The notes: generated by a model from the letters alone, not told the origin. 64,000 nucleotides of DNA from Macrolepiota albuminosa (GCA_027475525.1 JAMWFC010000117.1:3334183-3398182); one strand, 5' to 3'; shown: positions 33,779-46,947, counted from the first letter of the stretch. Program-made: numbers and translations.

Positions 33779-35250
33779 CTAATCATTTTCTTCTTCTTCA
33801 ATCAGAGTTGGCAAATCATCATCATCCAATAAGTCAGTTTCTTCAAGTTCCCTAAGTTTAGCGGTGTTGATATCTAGCACTTCAAGTGGCAAGTCAATTT
33901 GTTCTCTGGCGAGATACAGCAATAAGTGAAAAGCAGCAACAGGTCGATGTAGTACTAAACCATCTAATTCACAGAGCATGTAAGCACCTCCACAGTTACG
34001 GAAGATAACTACCAAAGGTCCCAGATAGCGCGGGCATATTTTCTTATTGTATGAGGTCTTGATTTTGGAATTGCGCATAAGCACTAGCACTTCTCTTAGA
34101 AAGTTGTAATTCTTGATAGTGGCGCTATGTTCCATCTCAAACTGCAGGGCTGCTTGGCGATGGGTGCTAAAGACTACCTCGTAGAGTCACTATAAATCTT
34201 CTTTTCTTCATTGGAGGTCAATAGCTCGTCTGGCGATCAGATTGGTAGTTGCTAAGATGCTGTTGGGTGCTGGTTGAAGGTAGGTTGCTTCTATAATATC
34301 AGCAGGGAGTAAAGGATGGGTGCCAGTAGCTGCGTAATAGGGAGAACAATCCATGCGCTTATGAATGGTAACTCTTTCTGACCAAAATACTGAATATGTC
34401 GCTTCACTTCAACAAGATTTGTTGCCATCAACTGCCTTGAAGAGTGCTTGCTGAACATCAAAGTGTGGTCTCTCTACCAGGCTGTTAGCATGCTTGTTGT
34501 AGCCAGATACTTGAATATAATAGATGTTGTATTTCTTGGTGAGATATGTTAGCACTTTGATAATTGGCATACCATTATCTGTGACAATCTCTCTTAGCAC
34601 TCCCCAATGGCAAATGACATCCTCAAATAGCCACTTGATGACCACCTCCATGTTTTCTCTTTGAAGCATTTGAAATTCAGGCCAGTGGATTAGCAAACAA
34701 CGACCTTGAATGATGTACTTGTAGCAACCAGATTTGGGCATGTGCATGGTATCAACATAAATTTTGCTGAAGAGGAGAGCTGGCATTGCAACAGTTGGCA
34801 GATTAAGTACTTGGCGCGTTTGTTGAATTTAGCAGAGGTGGTAAGTCCTGATGTACCAAGCAATGTCAGCACTAGCATGTAGCTACCAAAATTGTTCTAA
34901 AAGAGAGGCTCAGGTAGCATACAGACCTTTATGTCCTAGCTCGTTGTGCATGGCATGCAGGACATGCAAGGACTTTCTGGCTTGATGACCAGTTTATGAG
35001 CGCCATCTCGATTTCGTCACCAAAGTTGGTTATCAGTAAAGAAGAAGTGTGTAGCGTATCAAATAAATGTCACGTATTGTTTGTTGGTAAGGCCTGCTGG
35101 TTGCTTGAGGTCTTGTATCCACTGTTCAACTGTTAATAGGCAACTGTCTTCCATCTTGGCCTTAGCAGATCGTGGCACAGCATTGTATGTTAAGTTTCTA
35201 CTGTCTTCTTTTAGTGGGTGAGGTTCTTGTACAACCTTTACTGGAGGCAA
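33779..35250 (-). pseudogene. Integrase region of gypsy element B
   Basis: On the minus strand the core shows SKIYVDTMHMPKSG (first Asp), REIVTDNGMPI (second Asp) and ANSLVERPHFDVQ (Glu), a D,D-E set in order. The C-terminal part has RNSKIKTSYNKKICPRYLGP, typical of the DNA-binding tail of gypsy integrases, then an acidic end (ETDLLDDDDLPTLIEEEEND). Stops between 35059 and 34786 split the zinc-binding part from the core. Confidence 0.75.
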
Positions 35251-35472
35251 GTCTTGGCCATGAATGCTTGCTGTGTAGAATGTGAGAGGTGCACTAAAGA
35301 TCTTAGGTCAGTAAGGGAAAAGAGGATGTAAAAGGATGCTAGTAGGTTGCTGCCAACGTAGCAAGGGGATTGGTTGTTGTATAAGGTGCACAAAACCATG
35401 TAATCGGTTGATCCAGTCCTTGAAATTGCTATCAGCCTGTGGATCCACTACTGGGTCGCCAGGCTGCCATGG

Positions 35473-37033
35473 TCACCTAGAGAGTCCATCTGGTCTGTGG
35501 AAAGAGCTCTTGACGTGTACCAACTCAAAGTGAAACATAAGAATAGCGACTACCCAACGGTTCATACTAGTGGATGGCTGGATATCAGGATTCTGCAGCA
35601 TGTCTTTGATGTATCTAGCGTTGACTTCTACAATAAGGTTTTGCACACCAATCAAATACATCTTTAGCAACCGCAAGGCTTTGAAGAGTCCATAAAGCTC
35701 CAGTTTAGGCTAACTGTAGTAAGATTTCTGGTTGTTTAGTGCAATAGATCCAAAGCAGTTGTAGCATTGCTGTTTCTGATTATTGCTAAGACACTGGCAC
35801 AGGAAGTAGCCAATGGCAATGTATGAAGTATCCACTGCCAAGATAACAGGGTCAGCAGAGGTATAGTCAATGGGAACCAGAGGCTTGACATCTTGTAGGG
35901 CTTTTACTAAGTCTTGTTGTGCAGTGACCTGGTCTGGCCCAAATTCAAAGGGCTCATTGGCATGAGTGAGTTGGTTAATGCATGTGCACAATGGGCAAAG
36001 TTCTTGATGAATATCCTGAGAATGCCAACAGTACCAAGGAAGACATGGACTTCAGATAAGTCGCAGCAAGGATCCCATCACTCCAGAAGTGCTAAGCAAG
36101 ACTCGTCAAGAACACGTCCATTGGGAGTGCAGATGTGACTAAGTATTTTGAACCTTGGCACACAAAGTAGGAGCTTATGGCCGCTAAAGGTTCTATCGCT
36201 ATACTTCATATATTGGAGAACTCGGTTGAGCAGCTGGAAAAATTCCCATAGCGCTAAGCAAATGTTGGAGTTGTCAGGATAGGTCGCCAGTAAGCTGTTT
36301 ATGAGTCGCCAGTCTTTGGGGCCTTTAATGCCTACGTCATCAATGAAGCTAAGGACATTGTGTGGTATCTTGGGTTGAAGAATGAAAGTGATGTTGTCAT
36401 GGAATATAGGGACTGAGTTTGTCCAGCCCATCAGTAAACTGACTAGGTGCAATGCGCCAAACAGAGTTTGGAAAGTAGTGAGGTCACAGGAAGAAGGGTG
36501 TATCAGGCGTTCATTGTAGCCAATGTAGAGATCAAGGGTGGCACCACAAATGTGCCTAGCAAAGGACTCAGCAATGTAGTTAGAAAAAGGTGGTACATCT
36601 GAGTATCATATAGTAACTCTATTCAGCAGTTCTAGGCTGTGGACTATGCATAGGTTACCATTCTTTTTGAGGATACAAAAGCATTGAGAGTGGTAAGAGC
36701 TGTTGGAGAGCTCGTAGATGCCAGCCTTAATCTTGGTCCTAATAATTTGGCAGACCTCGGCTTTGATTCCAGGCAGTAACGGTTGATTGTATTCTGTTCA
36801 CAGCATGTGAGGAATGGTTGGAATTATGACAGGCAGAAAGAAATCTGTACGGAGGCTGCCGCATTCTGAGTCCTCTCAAGTAAAGGCTTTATTTTGCTTA
36901 GAGATGAGATTGGTAAGAACATCCAACTCATCTTTAGTCAAAAATCCTGTATCATGCTCCTTAGCAAACTGTTGCTGGCACTCTGCAGTAAAATGTCCTG
37001 TGGGCTGAAAAAGTGGTGGATTTGGTGATAAGG
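35473..37033 (-). pseudogene. RT and RNase H region of gypsy element B
   Basis: RT is recognised by the catalytic motif LSFIDDVGIKGPKDW (about 36350) and LVSLLMGWTNSVPIFHD. RNase H follows as TSADPVILAVDTSYIAIG (first Asp) and, past stops, NARYIKDMLQNPD with SFHRPDGLSR at its end. The N-terminal RT part, 36450-37030, is broken. Confidence 0.7.
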
Positions 37034-37477
37034 TTAGCATGTCGGCAAGAGGGTTGCCAATGATCTGGTGCTTGATTCGAAAGGTCTTGGGAGAGTGCGT
37101 GGCAACAAGTTTTGTTTTGAGGGCAATAGGCTTATATTTCTTTTTGACTTGAACCCTTTTCCTTTTGGGAGCATTAGCTTAGTTATATATAGAGGTGGAA
37201 AGGGGAAATGTAGCCTGAGGAGCGACAAGTCCAAGAATGGCAGGAAACAAGACTCTGAGAAGGATAGTGAGATAAGTATTGGTAGACGCAATATTTTGAA
37301 ATGATTTGGAAGCGGTAAGGTATAAGTATGCAAGAGAGGAGTCAGTAATGTTGTTTGTCAGATTCCAGAATTGAGTTCGCTAATTGTTAGGGTTGTCTTG
37401 TTGTCAGTAATGGTTTTGACGACTAATTGCACCAAAACATTGAAGGGTCTGCCAAGAAGTAAATCATACGCTGGAGA

Positions 37478-39563
37478 TCATAAAATGTGTATCTGAAGGT
37501 AGAAAGTGATGTCGTCAAGGGTACAAGGAACATTCTTGGCAAGGCCTAAGGATCTGTCTACCGTACCATTAGCGCTCTGCATGTTTAGTATAATGGTAGG
37601 GTCATAAATAAAACCCAGATTGTTAGCAACTTCGGCTGCAATAGAAATAATTTGAGAATCGCTATTCATGATAGCCTCTACCTCATGCTTATTGTCTACC
37701 ATTAGCGCAACTGAGCAAATAGCATGTGATTCTTGAGCAACAGTAAGAATTGCTGGGTCTTCTTCATATTCTACTGACCTAAGATATGTCTCTACTGGGT
37801 CTACAGAGGTGGCATTAGCAATGATATCGGCAGAAGATTTATTAGTGTCAGGAGAGTCAACGGTAACGGAAAAACCAGGAAGCACGTTGTCCAGTTCATT
37901 GACCTTGACAACAGCTATTGTCAAGGATCGTTGGGGAGTGACTGCTATCTTGACTTGGTTGTGGACATCCAGGGCAATACTACAAAGCTCTTCCACTGAT
38001 AAGGTGATGGTAGTTTTCATGATGCAACTGAAGACATGGTTTGATTTTTCTATATTGAATATTGGCGCAGTAGGTTAGTAACTGCCTTTAGGATGCTTCT
38101 TAGAAGCAGCAAAATTTTGTTGTGTGGGAGCATGATATTGGTTGGGAATCTCTGAGTAGAGATGAAGAGGCGGCAAAGGCGGTTTAGGAGCGGCAAAGGA
38201 TGAGGATGGTTCTAAGGTTGTAGCTGGAGGTGCAGCAGGGGCAGAAGTTGTTAACTTGCTAGCAGGCAGCATTGACTTATATCTTTTGAGAGGTTGTTTA
38301 GGCTGCTTAACTTCAACCCCATCAAAAACCTGGTTCTTAAGCAAATCCAATTCCTTCTGTAGCTTAGCAATACGTTCTTCCCCCAAAAAAGTAGGGCGGT
38401 CACCAACACTGTCAAAGTGTAAAACCTCGTGGATCATTTGCTGTTGGGTTGCCTGCTCAGGGTCAGGGTTGGCATTGCTGGAAAGCGTGCCGGTAACAAT
38501 TTGCCCTGGATTGTGCCTATGCTATTCATCAACTCACTCCTGGAAAGACTTCTTGTCCAGGTAGTTGGGGATGGTGGCGCCAGTGGTTAGAAGTATCTTG
38601 CTGTTGATAGCTCTTCAAATTCTTCCTTGTCAAATATAATTTTCTAAAGTGGCACAACGTCTTCTAGTCATTGTATGTTCAATTTCCCCACAGAAGTGGC
38701 AAGAACCAGGCACAGATACATTAGTGGGTCGGTTAGCAGTGAGATTTGTCATGATCATAGTTTTGATACAGGTCATGGTGGAAGCAACAGCAGCGGTAAT
38801 GGCAGCATTGAGATCCTCTTTCTTAACGAAGTTGGCAACAGGAGGCAGGATAGGAATAATACTGTTGGTTCATTCAGGGGATGGGCTCATCCTAGCGCAT
38901 TGCATACCAATGCCAGTGTCCATTCTCTTGAGAACCCATTTGCTGGCTTTAAAGATGTTGGCAACATTATATGGCTCCTCTGGATGATGGACCTGCTGGA
39001 CAATTTCTAGGCAACAAGCAATGTGAGTCCAAAGTGAAGTCAGGATGTCCTGTTGGAATAGACAACGTTCCTCATTAATATAAAGCTTGCTGTTTTGCAA
39101 AAGCCATCTAGCAATCTTCTGGAACTCATGGTAATACATAGAGAACACGCCAAGCAAAGATGTGCCATTGTCAAAAAATTCCTGTACTAGTTTCTGCAAC
39201 TTGTTTACTGTGTATTGGGTAGCCTCCTCAATGCCAGGGTACAACTGGATTACTGCCGTCTTCCAGCCTTCATATGAGGTGCCTTGGCCTAGAACTAGTG
39301 GTGCAGCAGAAACAAAAAACTCAGCAAGACTTGTCCATGTCTCTGCTGTGTCATATGACACATATCTTGCCACGTATTCCTTCATCTGTGTGTGGTTGGT
39401 AATTCCACAATCTCTGAATAAATACTCTAATTCTTTGAAATACTGAGAGAGCTTCCGTGGCTTGGACTTGTCCCATTTTGGTGCCGAGAAGTGATTGTGG
39501 GGCGGCATGCACTAAACTGGTTGTTCCATGGTGACTGTGGTGCTGAGTTTGGTTAGTGGTCAT
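37478..39563 (-). pseudogene. Gag and protease region of gypsy element B
   Basis: Gag begins near ATG 39563 and shifts frame into HNHFSAPKWDKSKPRKL, RYFKELEYLF-type helices and DTAETWTSLAEFF. A coiled segment (IAKLQKELDLLKNQVF) and a Pro/Ala/Ser linker follow. The protease-like part has IMNSDSQIISIAAEVANNLG, where the usual DSGSQ motif reads DSDSQ, so the active site is altered. Position and order match gypsy gag-protease. Confidence 0.7.
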
Positions 39564-39912
39564 GAGGAAGGGGTTTCAAGAATTGGCGACAGGGTAAGAG
39601 AAATAATGAGTTGAGAAAGAGGTGTTAAAGAAGTAGTGGGGGTAACAGGTTGTGGTACAGCAAGCGGTGATGCTAAGAGGTTGTCGGCACTAAAATTAAG
39701 AGAGCACAGGAAGAGATCAGAAAATTTGTCTACAGTGGCATTCTGTAGTTCCTGTGTGAGAGAGAGACCCAGTAAGGCACCAGATAGTTGTAGAGTTAAT
39801 GGGTGGGAAGGGGCTATGCCTTCTGCTGACTGCTCTAGCAGACAGCGCTTATGCTAGAAATGGGTTTCTGGTGGAACTCTGCCCTAAAGAACTCTTGCGA
39901 TGGGCTCCAATT

Positions 39913-40839
39913 TGATAACACCCAAAGTTTGGTTAGTAACAAATGTAGTAATAGTGTTACCATGCCAAAAACTTGCGTTGGGCATGCTAAAAGTGATGAG
40001 AAGAGTCCCAGGCAAATTCCAGAGAATGTGTCTATGAAATTAAAGTAGAGTCAGAAAGGGGTCAGCAAGTGTCAAGCACTAAGGTAAAAGCATCTATAGA
40101 AGAAGTGGTAAGTGAACATGGCAATGTGAGTGGCAAGAACATGGAAAGCTTAGCAAAGTCTAAGTGACGTTAATGCCTGCTATAACTGCAAGGTGTGAGT
40201 ATGTTGTTGGCTAGCAATAGTCTGCAACTGCTGATGACTTTGACGTTGCCAATTGTAAATGAGATTTAGTCCATAGGGGAGACTGGAGTAAGTGGGGCAG
40301 AAAACTCTGTTCTGATTCTATGTACAAGTTGGTAAGTACTTTTTATACTACAAGAAGTTCACCATCGCCAAGTGACTAATAATGCTAAAGTGCAATGAAC
40401 TAGAAAATTTTATAGGAATGGCTCCAACGGTTTCAGATCCCTACTGTTCATTCAAGACACTTAGTGATGCCAGGCAGCAGATTGCAATGCTAAACTATCA
40501 ATCCATCAATCTTTTGTCTGTCCAAAATACTAAGCAATGTCAAGTGCCAAATCGAGGCACTAAGCGATGTCAGATGCCAAGATCAAATGCCAAGCTGTCT
40601 GTCAGTTTTTGATAGATTATCAGTCTTCTTGCTAAGCGCTGTCATCAGTGACTGATGCCATTTGTCAGTTGTCATTCTGTCTGCCGTCGGTGCTATCATT
40701 GATTGGATCTGCTTTTTGCCATGTGCAGCCATCAAATATTGCCAAAATTGGTTAATTAGTGCACGCTAAGATATCCTGAGCCAGTGCCATGTTGCTGTAG
40801 CCTGCCATTGATGCACTGATCCTGTATGGGGTCCTATCA
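39913..40839 (-). repeat. 5' LTR of gypsy element B
   Basis: 927 bp, TGATAACACC...GGTCCTATCA on the plus strand. The primer-binding-like TGGAGCCCATCG lies on the minus strand just inside it. Confidence 0.88.
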
Positions 40840-43800
40840 TCACTACTACTGGGGGCACTTCTTGCCTCATCTCTTCTTGTGGCTGGATGGCCTCATAGTC
40901 TACCAACACTTGAGCCTTGATATCTTGAGCTTTTTGCTGTTTTTGCAGTTGCTTGCTGCAACATGCTTCCTGCACTTACATGGCATGTATTTCAACTGCA
41001 TGTTTCTTTATTTTATAGAATATGAGCAAGGGCAAGTCTTTGCTCTCTGGATCAATTTGTCTGTTTGCTTAGACATAGTCATGTGTGTCATGGATGTCAT
41101 CTCAAATGTGCAAAATATTGAGATAAGCAGTCTGTGACCTTGTTCAGTTCACTTTTTACATAGGTGATATTAAACTGATATTGCAACATGTAGTCAATTC
41201 AGTGACATTGTTGTGGCAATAAATGCACTTAAGTCTTGAAGAACTTGAATGCTTTGTAATTTGTAATAATATGGATCTTATATCTCATCAGCTTATCCTC
41301 CTATTTAAGGAAGGCTTCTAGAATAGCAAGTGTTTCTAACTCATGTACTGCATAGTTCTGCTGTGCAGCAGTGAACTTTCAGGACATAAATTCTGCTGGT
41401 CAGCACATCTGCCATGTTTTGCCTTGGCTGAATATGGCTCTGACCTTTATTTTTGATGCATCACATATGAGCCAGATGGGCTCATTAATGCATGGATTGA
41501 TGGGCCAGATTATTGGCATCTTTGCATAAATGCATTTAATCATATTGAAACACTACTGATGCAGTGGTCTCTAGTGAAAGGAGGACTCATTCTAGGTCAT
41601 GGCTATCAGTGGCCCAGTGTATGCCATAATGTCTGGTAAAAAGTTACCAATATAGTTCACTAATTCAATAAAATGCTGGATATTGTTGTATGTATGTAAG
41701 GTATGCCACTCTCAAATTCGATTGAGTTTATTCATGTCTGGATGTATACCCTTCTTATCAATGACATGACCAAGGCAGTCTATACTGGATGCATATAACT
41801 TGCACTTTTTTCAATTTGAGGTAAAGGCTTGCCTTTCTAAGTTATTCAAATATGACTTGTAAATGCTGTTCATGCTCCTCAATGGAGTCTGAAAATATAA
41901 ATATATTGTCTAGGTAGATGTGTATAAACTTCCTGATCACATCTTGAAAAATGAAAATCATTAATCTCTGGAATGTCGCTGGTGCATTACAGTCACTGAT
42001 TGACATTATATTGCTCACAAATATCCCCATTAAAGACAAGAACAGTGTCTTTGATATGTCTTCTTTGTGTATGCAAACTTGTTCATATGCATCTGTAAGG
42101 TCAATTTTTGATCTATACTTTACTTTAGTGACATCTTTGCATATGACTTTCTGATTTGGAAGAAAAGTTACATTTTTAACTGTATTATCATTGCATTGTC
42201 ATGCATTCAATGCAGTTCATAACATCCCATCTTTTTTGGAGATACAGAGTGATGGTGCAGCTTGCACTGCTGGTCATGGTTTCCACTACTTTGCATTTAT
42301 ATACCTATTCATTTTTTCATGAAGCTGATCCTGCAGTGCTCATAGACAGTGCAGCAAGTGGTACTTGTATTGCTTATTCTTGTCAATGAGATTGATCTCA
42401 TGATTCATCTCCCTCCATAGAAGAAGCTCCTTCTTCATTCTGTTGACAATATCAGCAAACTCATGTTGCTATTACTGGCACAATCAAGGAATATCTTCTT
42501 CTGTAAGGCTCATAGCCTTACTTTTCCCCTTTGGTACACATGCTACATGTAGTTGAACTTTTGGTTCAAATTGCTCCCATAAGGCACATACATGCTCTTT
42601 TGTGAGATCTCTCAGATTCAACCTTACAACTGGTTGCATTCTTGCTATTCTTGTCATATTTGATGACAATTGCACACTTTTTGCTTTCAGCAATACTTCA
42701 TCAAACATGATCTTTGATGCTTTAGAAATCTTGTCCTCCCGTGCATGACAGTATACCTCTCCCATTTGGGTTGATTGCATTTTTCTATAGTATGTGTCAC
42801 CATTGATGCTACTAGCTTGTTCCACTCCCATAGCATTTGTGGGTTATACATCTATTGCACTCCTGGTCAGGGCACTAGTCAATCTATTAGCAACTGTATG
42901 CTCTTCACAGTTCCTACTGTACTATATATCTTGTCCTTGATGAGGTTTTCTGCCTTCATCTGAGAGCTAGTCAGCTGGCATTCCAGCAACTCCACCATGT
43001 GTTTATCATACCCATTCCTCTGTTGCTTAGCCTGCTTAGGCTTTCCAAGATTATACACAGCCATGTTCAGCTACTTCCTCTTCTCCAGAGTTTTCTGAAA
43101 CTCTTCTTTTGGCATCAGAATTGCTGGCATGTCTGCCAGTAAACTATTTGGTGGGACTTCTTTGTCCTCCACCTCCTGCACAGTCACTCTTTTGTGACTA
43201 TTTAGTCAGTGGCATTCATCACAACATTTCATCACAACCTTTCTCTGTTGCGTAGTAGCACTATAAACACCCATCTGTGTCATGCAACATTACTTTCTCT
43301 GTCTTTATAGATATACCATTTACAATGACCATGTTGTTTACAAAGTCTAGGGACACTCTATTCTTATGTATAAATAGCATGCCAATAATCATGTTATAGC
43401 AATCAAAATTTGCTATATCCACATACTTCTTTGTCAATATTCCTGACATCTTGACTTTTACCTCAGTGCCAAATTGCACCATGGCACAGTGCCTACAGTT
43501 CTCAATTGGAGCATCAATGGCTTCTCCAGCTCATAAATACATATCACATTAATATGAGCAAACTGGGGTGTTATTTCTCATAGTGGTACTCTCTGAGTCC
43601 CACAATGTCCAGGCTAGATGTCTATTGACATCAACATAGATGACTAAGCACTCCTTCTTCTTGGAAATATAGCATGGCCACTGCAACTTATTAGTTGCTT
43701 TCTGCAGTGTTATGTGTCTTATCCAGACGTGTTGATTTTGCTGGCACTCTGTCAGTGCAAACAAGTGTTCATCCTTGTCATCACAAGTGTAATAGTCACT

Positions 43801-44275
43801 GTCATATACATCCACTGTGACATATTTATTGCCATCAATATAGATGCTTTTAGCATCATCTACTTCTGAGCTGTTGGCCACTTCTTGTGATTCCTCCTCA
43901 GCCTTCAGACTTCTTTGTCTTTATTATCACTAACAACATCACTTGGAGCTATGGCCATATGGGCCACATAGATGTGTGCCTTGGGAGAGGCAGGACACTC
44001 CTTAGCAAAATGACACTGGAAAATCTTCTGCAGGCTTTCTCTGAGTCACTCCTGCACCCAAATTAAGTTTGCCTACCATATGCACTCATTTTCACAGCTT
44101 GAGGCACAGGTGGGTCACCTGTATTTAGAGAAGGTCTGAATCAAGAGAGCCAGTCATGGAAGCACGTTTTCAATGTGATGTCAACAGAAGTCAAGAGTTC
44201 TTTGATGATGAGTTGCCTAGTTGGTAACAAGCCTAGAGTCTAGAGCCAATAGCAGAAGATTTAAAAAAATATAAC
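40840..44275 (-). pseudogene. Gag tail, protease, RT and RNase H of gypsy element A
   Basis: Reading leftward on the minus strand: a zinc-knuckle-like tail with FQCHFAKECPASPKAH near 43990, an acidic linker, the protease-like FDCYNMIIGMLFIHKNRVSLDF (43420-43360), the connecting region NLRDLTKEHVCALWEQF (42600), RT with ISDCNAPATFQRLM and FIHIYLDNIFIFSDS (about 41960-41870), and the RNase H remnant. In RT the YxDD motif reads YLDN, a G-to-A type change that destroys the second catalytic Asp. The last segment before element B (QKQQKAQDIKAQVLVDYEAI) is a typical linker leading to integrase. Confidence 0.72.
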
Positions 44276-44445
44276 TGTTGGTTACAAGCTAGAACCTTCT
44301 TGTGTGGATCACACAGTGCTAAATCAGACCGCTATATCAGATTTGACTAGAACTAGAGTGAATACAAGATATTGTCTTATGTAATACTCTACTGTAGGTT
44401 TAATAGCATCAGTGATGCTGGTAACACATGTGACACTCTGTTATA
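44276..44445 (-). repeat. 170-bp repeat, probable 5' LTR of gypsy element A
   Basis: TGTTGGTTACAAGC...CTGTTATA. Same length and orientation as 24399-24568. No clear primer-binding site beside it. The bases after it (TGTAG) resemble TGTAA just before the left copy, a possible mutated target duplication. Confidence 0.55.
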
Positions 44446-44959
44446 TGTAGTGTGACAATCTGTTACAAAAATTTCATTGGTATTGCCTCAGAGAAGATGT
44501 TACTTAATATTAGTATTAGATAGTTATTAATTTCATTAGTTCTATGCCCTGTTTACCCTGCCATCAAACATATATTCTGCACTCTCCCTACCATCAATTT
44601 GTAACTAAACAATGTTGTATTTTTAGAGATATCTGATTGCTGTCCCTTCTATTTATCAGCATGCTTCCACACCTCTGCTCTGCTATCAATTTGCTTGATT
44701 TGCTTGCTGCTGCACTCCTGATCTACCATCAAATTGTTTTTGCTATGATCTCTATTAAATACATTTCTGCATCTCCCCATTATTTTTCTTTCATGATATT
44801 CTCCAATCTTATCACACCTGATACAATGAGTAGGTTGCAAGGGACTGGTATTTCATATCAAATAAGAGTCTATAATACAAGTGGACCATCTCAAGCTCAA
44901 ACAAGCTTTTATAGATTTAGAAGACAACTCAGAATACAATGGCTTCTGGAGAACTGTAA
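44446..44959. other. AT-rich stretch between gypsy A and the KDZ relic
   Basis: No motif recognised. A plus-strand segment near 44860-44950 (ISYQIRVYNTSGPSQAQ) could be a fragment of another gene or of the transposase N-terminal part. Confidence 0.35.
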
Positions 44960-45501
44960 GTCTTGTTCTGTGCCTTTTTACTTCACCCTGAGTCCAGTGC
45001 ATTCAGGGCCAAGTATTTATATTTATTAGTTATTCTTGCCAAACTTCTTGAAGTCCTGCCCCCAGGATTTCTAACAGCATATGACATTGGCTGTATTTTT
45101 AAGGGCATTATTGACTGGAGTTCTCTTGTGTCTGTGTTGTGTTAATGCATTTTATGGGTACTCTCACAACTTTCTTTGCCAGGTAGAAAATCACCTGAGT
45201 ATCATTGAAGGAATGGGTCTAAAAGACCCTGAGACTCTTAAACATGTGTTCAGTTCATCAAATCAGCTTGCATCTATAACCATTATATGTCAAAGCACTG
45301 TCGACACATTTTTATTGATCTTTTCTTTCAGCAATGGGACAATGAAAAATATGAAAATCTTGGTAAAATGATCTATGAAAATTACATCCAGGCACTATGT
45401 ATCATCAAAAATGACAAGCCAGAGCTTGAAGCTGCAAAAAAAAACAATTCAATATCAGCAAAGAAGATCTTGAGAAATGGAGGGTTGAAGAGAGGGATTA
45501 C

Positions 45502-45757
45502 TGTTGCGGGAATAGACGCGAGAGGCATGAGACTGCACAAGGGAACACAAGAGTGACACAAGATGAACACAAGAGTGACACAAGAGACCTTTTCAGGCCC
45601 ACAGAGACGCACACGATGCGCCGAACACAAATGACCGCGAGCGAGTGTATTGGCTACGATGGTAATCTTCTATGGAACAGTGCGGAACTAAACTAGTGAT
45701 GTATGTACTTGTTGTAATCTGGGGGCGTTACGAGCTGACACCCCTCTGACTTCAACA
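45502..45757 (-). repeat. 3' LTR of the gag-only copia element
   Basis: 256 bp; its partner has 234 bp. The extra 22 bp are a short tandem duplication around GAACACAAGAGTGACAC. Its last 28 bases are included in a 77-bp duplication. Confidence 0.88.
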
Positions 45758-45883
45758 CTCCCACCTGTCCAGCGTGACGCAAAAATACTCCCACCAAATC
45801 CAATAAACGAGCTGACACCCCTCTGACTTCAACACTCCCACCTGTCCAGCGTGACGCAAAAATACTCCCACCAAATCCAATAA
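45730..45883. repeat. Perfect 77-bp tandem duplication at the LTR/internal junction
   Basis: Copies 45730-45806 and 45807-45883. It repeats the LTR end and the first internal bases. Confidence 0.95.
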
Positions 45884-45909
45884 GACTCCCACCGATTCTA
45901 GAATATCCA

Positions 45910-46947
45910 TCAAAGAACACAAGGGGCACGTTCCTCAGCTGTGAGTGCAGTATACCATTCATCATCAGAGGTGGGATCGACATAATTAGGATCAATAGTG
46001 AAGGCGGCACCAGCACGGACAGGAACAGAATTAGCATCGGCAGTATGGGCATGACGAGATGAGCGGGAAGGTGAAGGTGAGGATGAACCAGGGCGAGGAT
46101 TCTTCATAATGTAGTCTTTGATGTTGCAAGGCATATCATAAATGCAGGTGTAAGCGCGGTGACCTTTTTTGCCACACCGATGACAACCATCAGACTTGGA
46201 ATCACACCAGTGATTGCCTTTGTCATCAACCAATGAGCTGCCAACCCTAGCAGAAGTCTGACCTCGAGCAACTAAAACTTCTTCAAACTTGATTGTGATT
46301 GTGGAGTCAGTGGCGATGGAACTAGTGAGCATCTGTTTGATCTGAGCAAGATCAGGCTCAGGGGATTGAGCCAGAATGCTAAGCCAAATGGAATGATAGG
46401 CTTCATCAAGATGCATGAGAAGGCAAGATCAGGCTCAGGGGATTGAGCCAGAATGCTAAGCCAAATGGAATGATAGGCTTCATCAAGATGCATGAGAAGA
46501 ACATCTTTGAATTCAGTGTCCTCAATCTTGACACCATATGCAGAAAGTCTCTCCTTGGCAGATTGAAGGGCCTGAATATAAGTGGAGATGGATGTCATAA
46601 AATGCTGCACGAGCAGCCATACGGCTCCCAATAGTTGACTTCTCAAAATAAGCTTTGAGAGCTGTCCAAGCAGCAGTACCAGTCTCGCAGTCCTCGATAA
46701 GATACTGGTACTCATCTGAGACGCATCCATAAATAAATCCACTCAGCATCCCATCTGACCTATCCCAATCCTTCTTCTCCTCAGAGCTGAGTGTGGGAAG
46801 TTTGCCAGTAACAATACCAGTCATGCTGACAGTTCGAAGGGCACCCATCATTTTCTTGGTCCATAAGAACCAATTGGAATCGTCGAGCTTGTTGGGAACG
46901 TTGTGATGCAGGGTAGAGGCAAATGAATGAGGAAGTATGTAAGCCAT
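45910..46947 (-). pseudogene. Copia gag with zinc knuckle
   Basis: Starts at ATG 46947 (MAYILPHSFASTLHHNVP) and runs through a typical copia gag: LDDSNWFLWTKKMMGAL, GFIYGCVSDEYQYLIED, AWTALKAYFEKSTIGSRM, then, after a frameshift near 46600, YIQALQSAKERLSAYGV, LMHLDEAYHSIW and the zinc knuckle CHRCGKKGHRAYTC (CX2CX4HX4C). It ends after a Ser/Pro-rich tail and DPTSDDEWYTAL at a stop at 45910. The 77-bp duplication at 46346-46499 breaks the frame a second time and is probably artificial. Gag forms the particle that packages element RNA. Confidence 0.8.
46346..46499. repeat. Perfect 77-bp tandem duplication in copia gag
   Basis: Copies 46346-46422 and 46423-46499, identical and adjacent. They double a 25-26 residue segment of gag (EAYHSIW region). 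Confidence 0.95.

Larger units (their letters stand above)
29404..40839 (-). mobile_element. Gypsy LTR retrotransposon B, nested in gypsy A
   Basis: LTRs of 932 and 927 bp (29404-30335 and 39913-40839) have TGATA...TATCA borders. Flanking 4-mers are TCGC on the left and TCAC on the right, consistent with a 4-bp target duplication changed by one CpG transition. Minus-strand order is gag (39563-38075), protease (38020-37478), RT (about 36450), RNase H (35990-35473), integrase (34800-34409) and integrase C-terminus (34135-33779), with a plus-strand gene-like block between integrase and 3' LTR. A TGG begins a plausible primer-binding site (TGGAGCCCATCG) just inside the 5' LTR. All protein parts carry stops. 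Confidence 0.85.
24399..44445 (-). mobile_element. Old gypsy element A, carrying gypsy element B inside it
   Basis: On the minus strand: LTR-like repeat (44276-44445), gag tail and protease-like region (43200-44200), RT (about 41800-42800), RNase H to spacer (40840-41800), then the insertion of element B, then integrase (29403-28240), an extra block (27320-24911) and the second LTR-like repeat. The two halves fit as one element: the gypsy order protease, RT, RNase H, integrase is completed only across B. Heavily decayed by stops. The outer limits depend on the 170-bp repeats being LTRs. Confidence 0.6.

Noticed and set aside
24399..44445. The 170-bp repeats as two independent solo LTRs or a short non-LTR repeat
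   Set aside because: Not fully excluded. Equal length, same orientation and bracketing of gypsy A make paired LTRs the better reading, though no clear target duplication was found.
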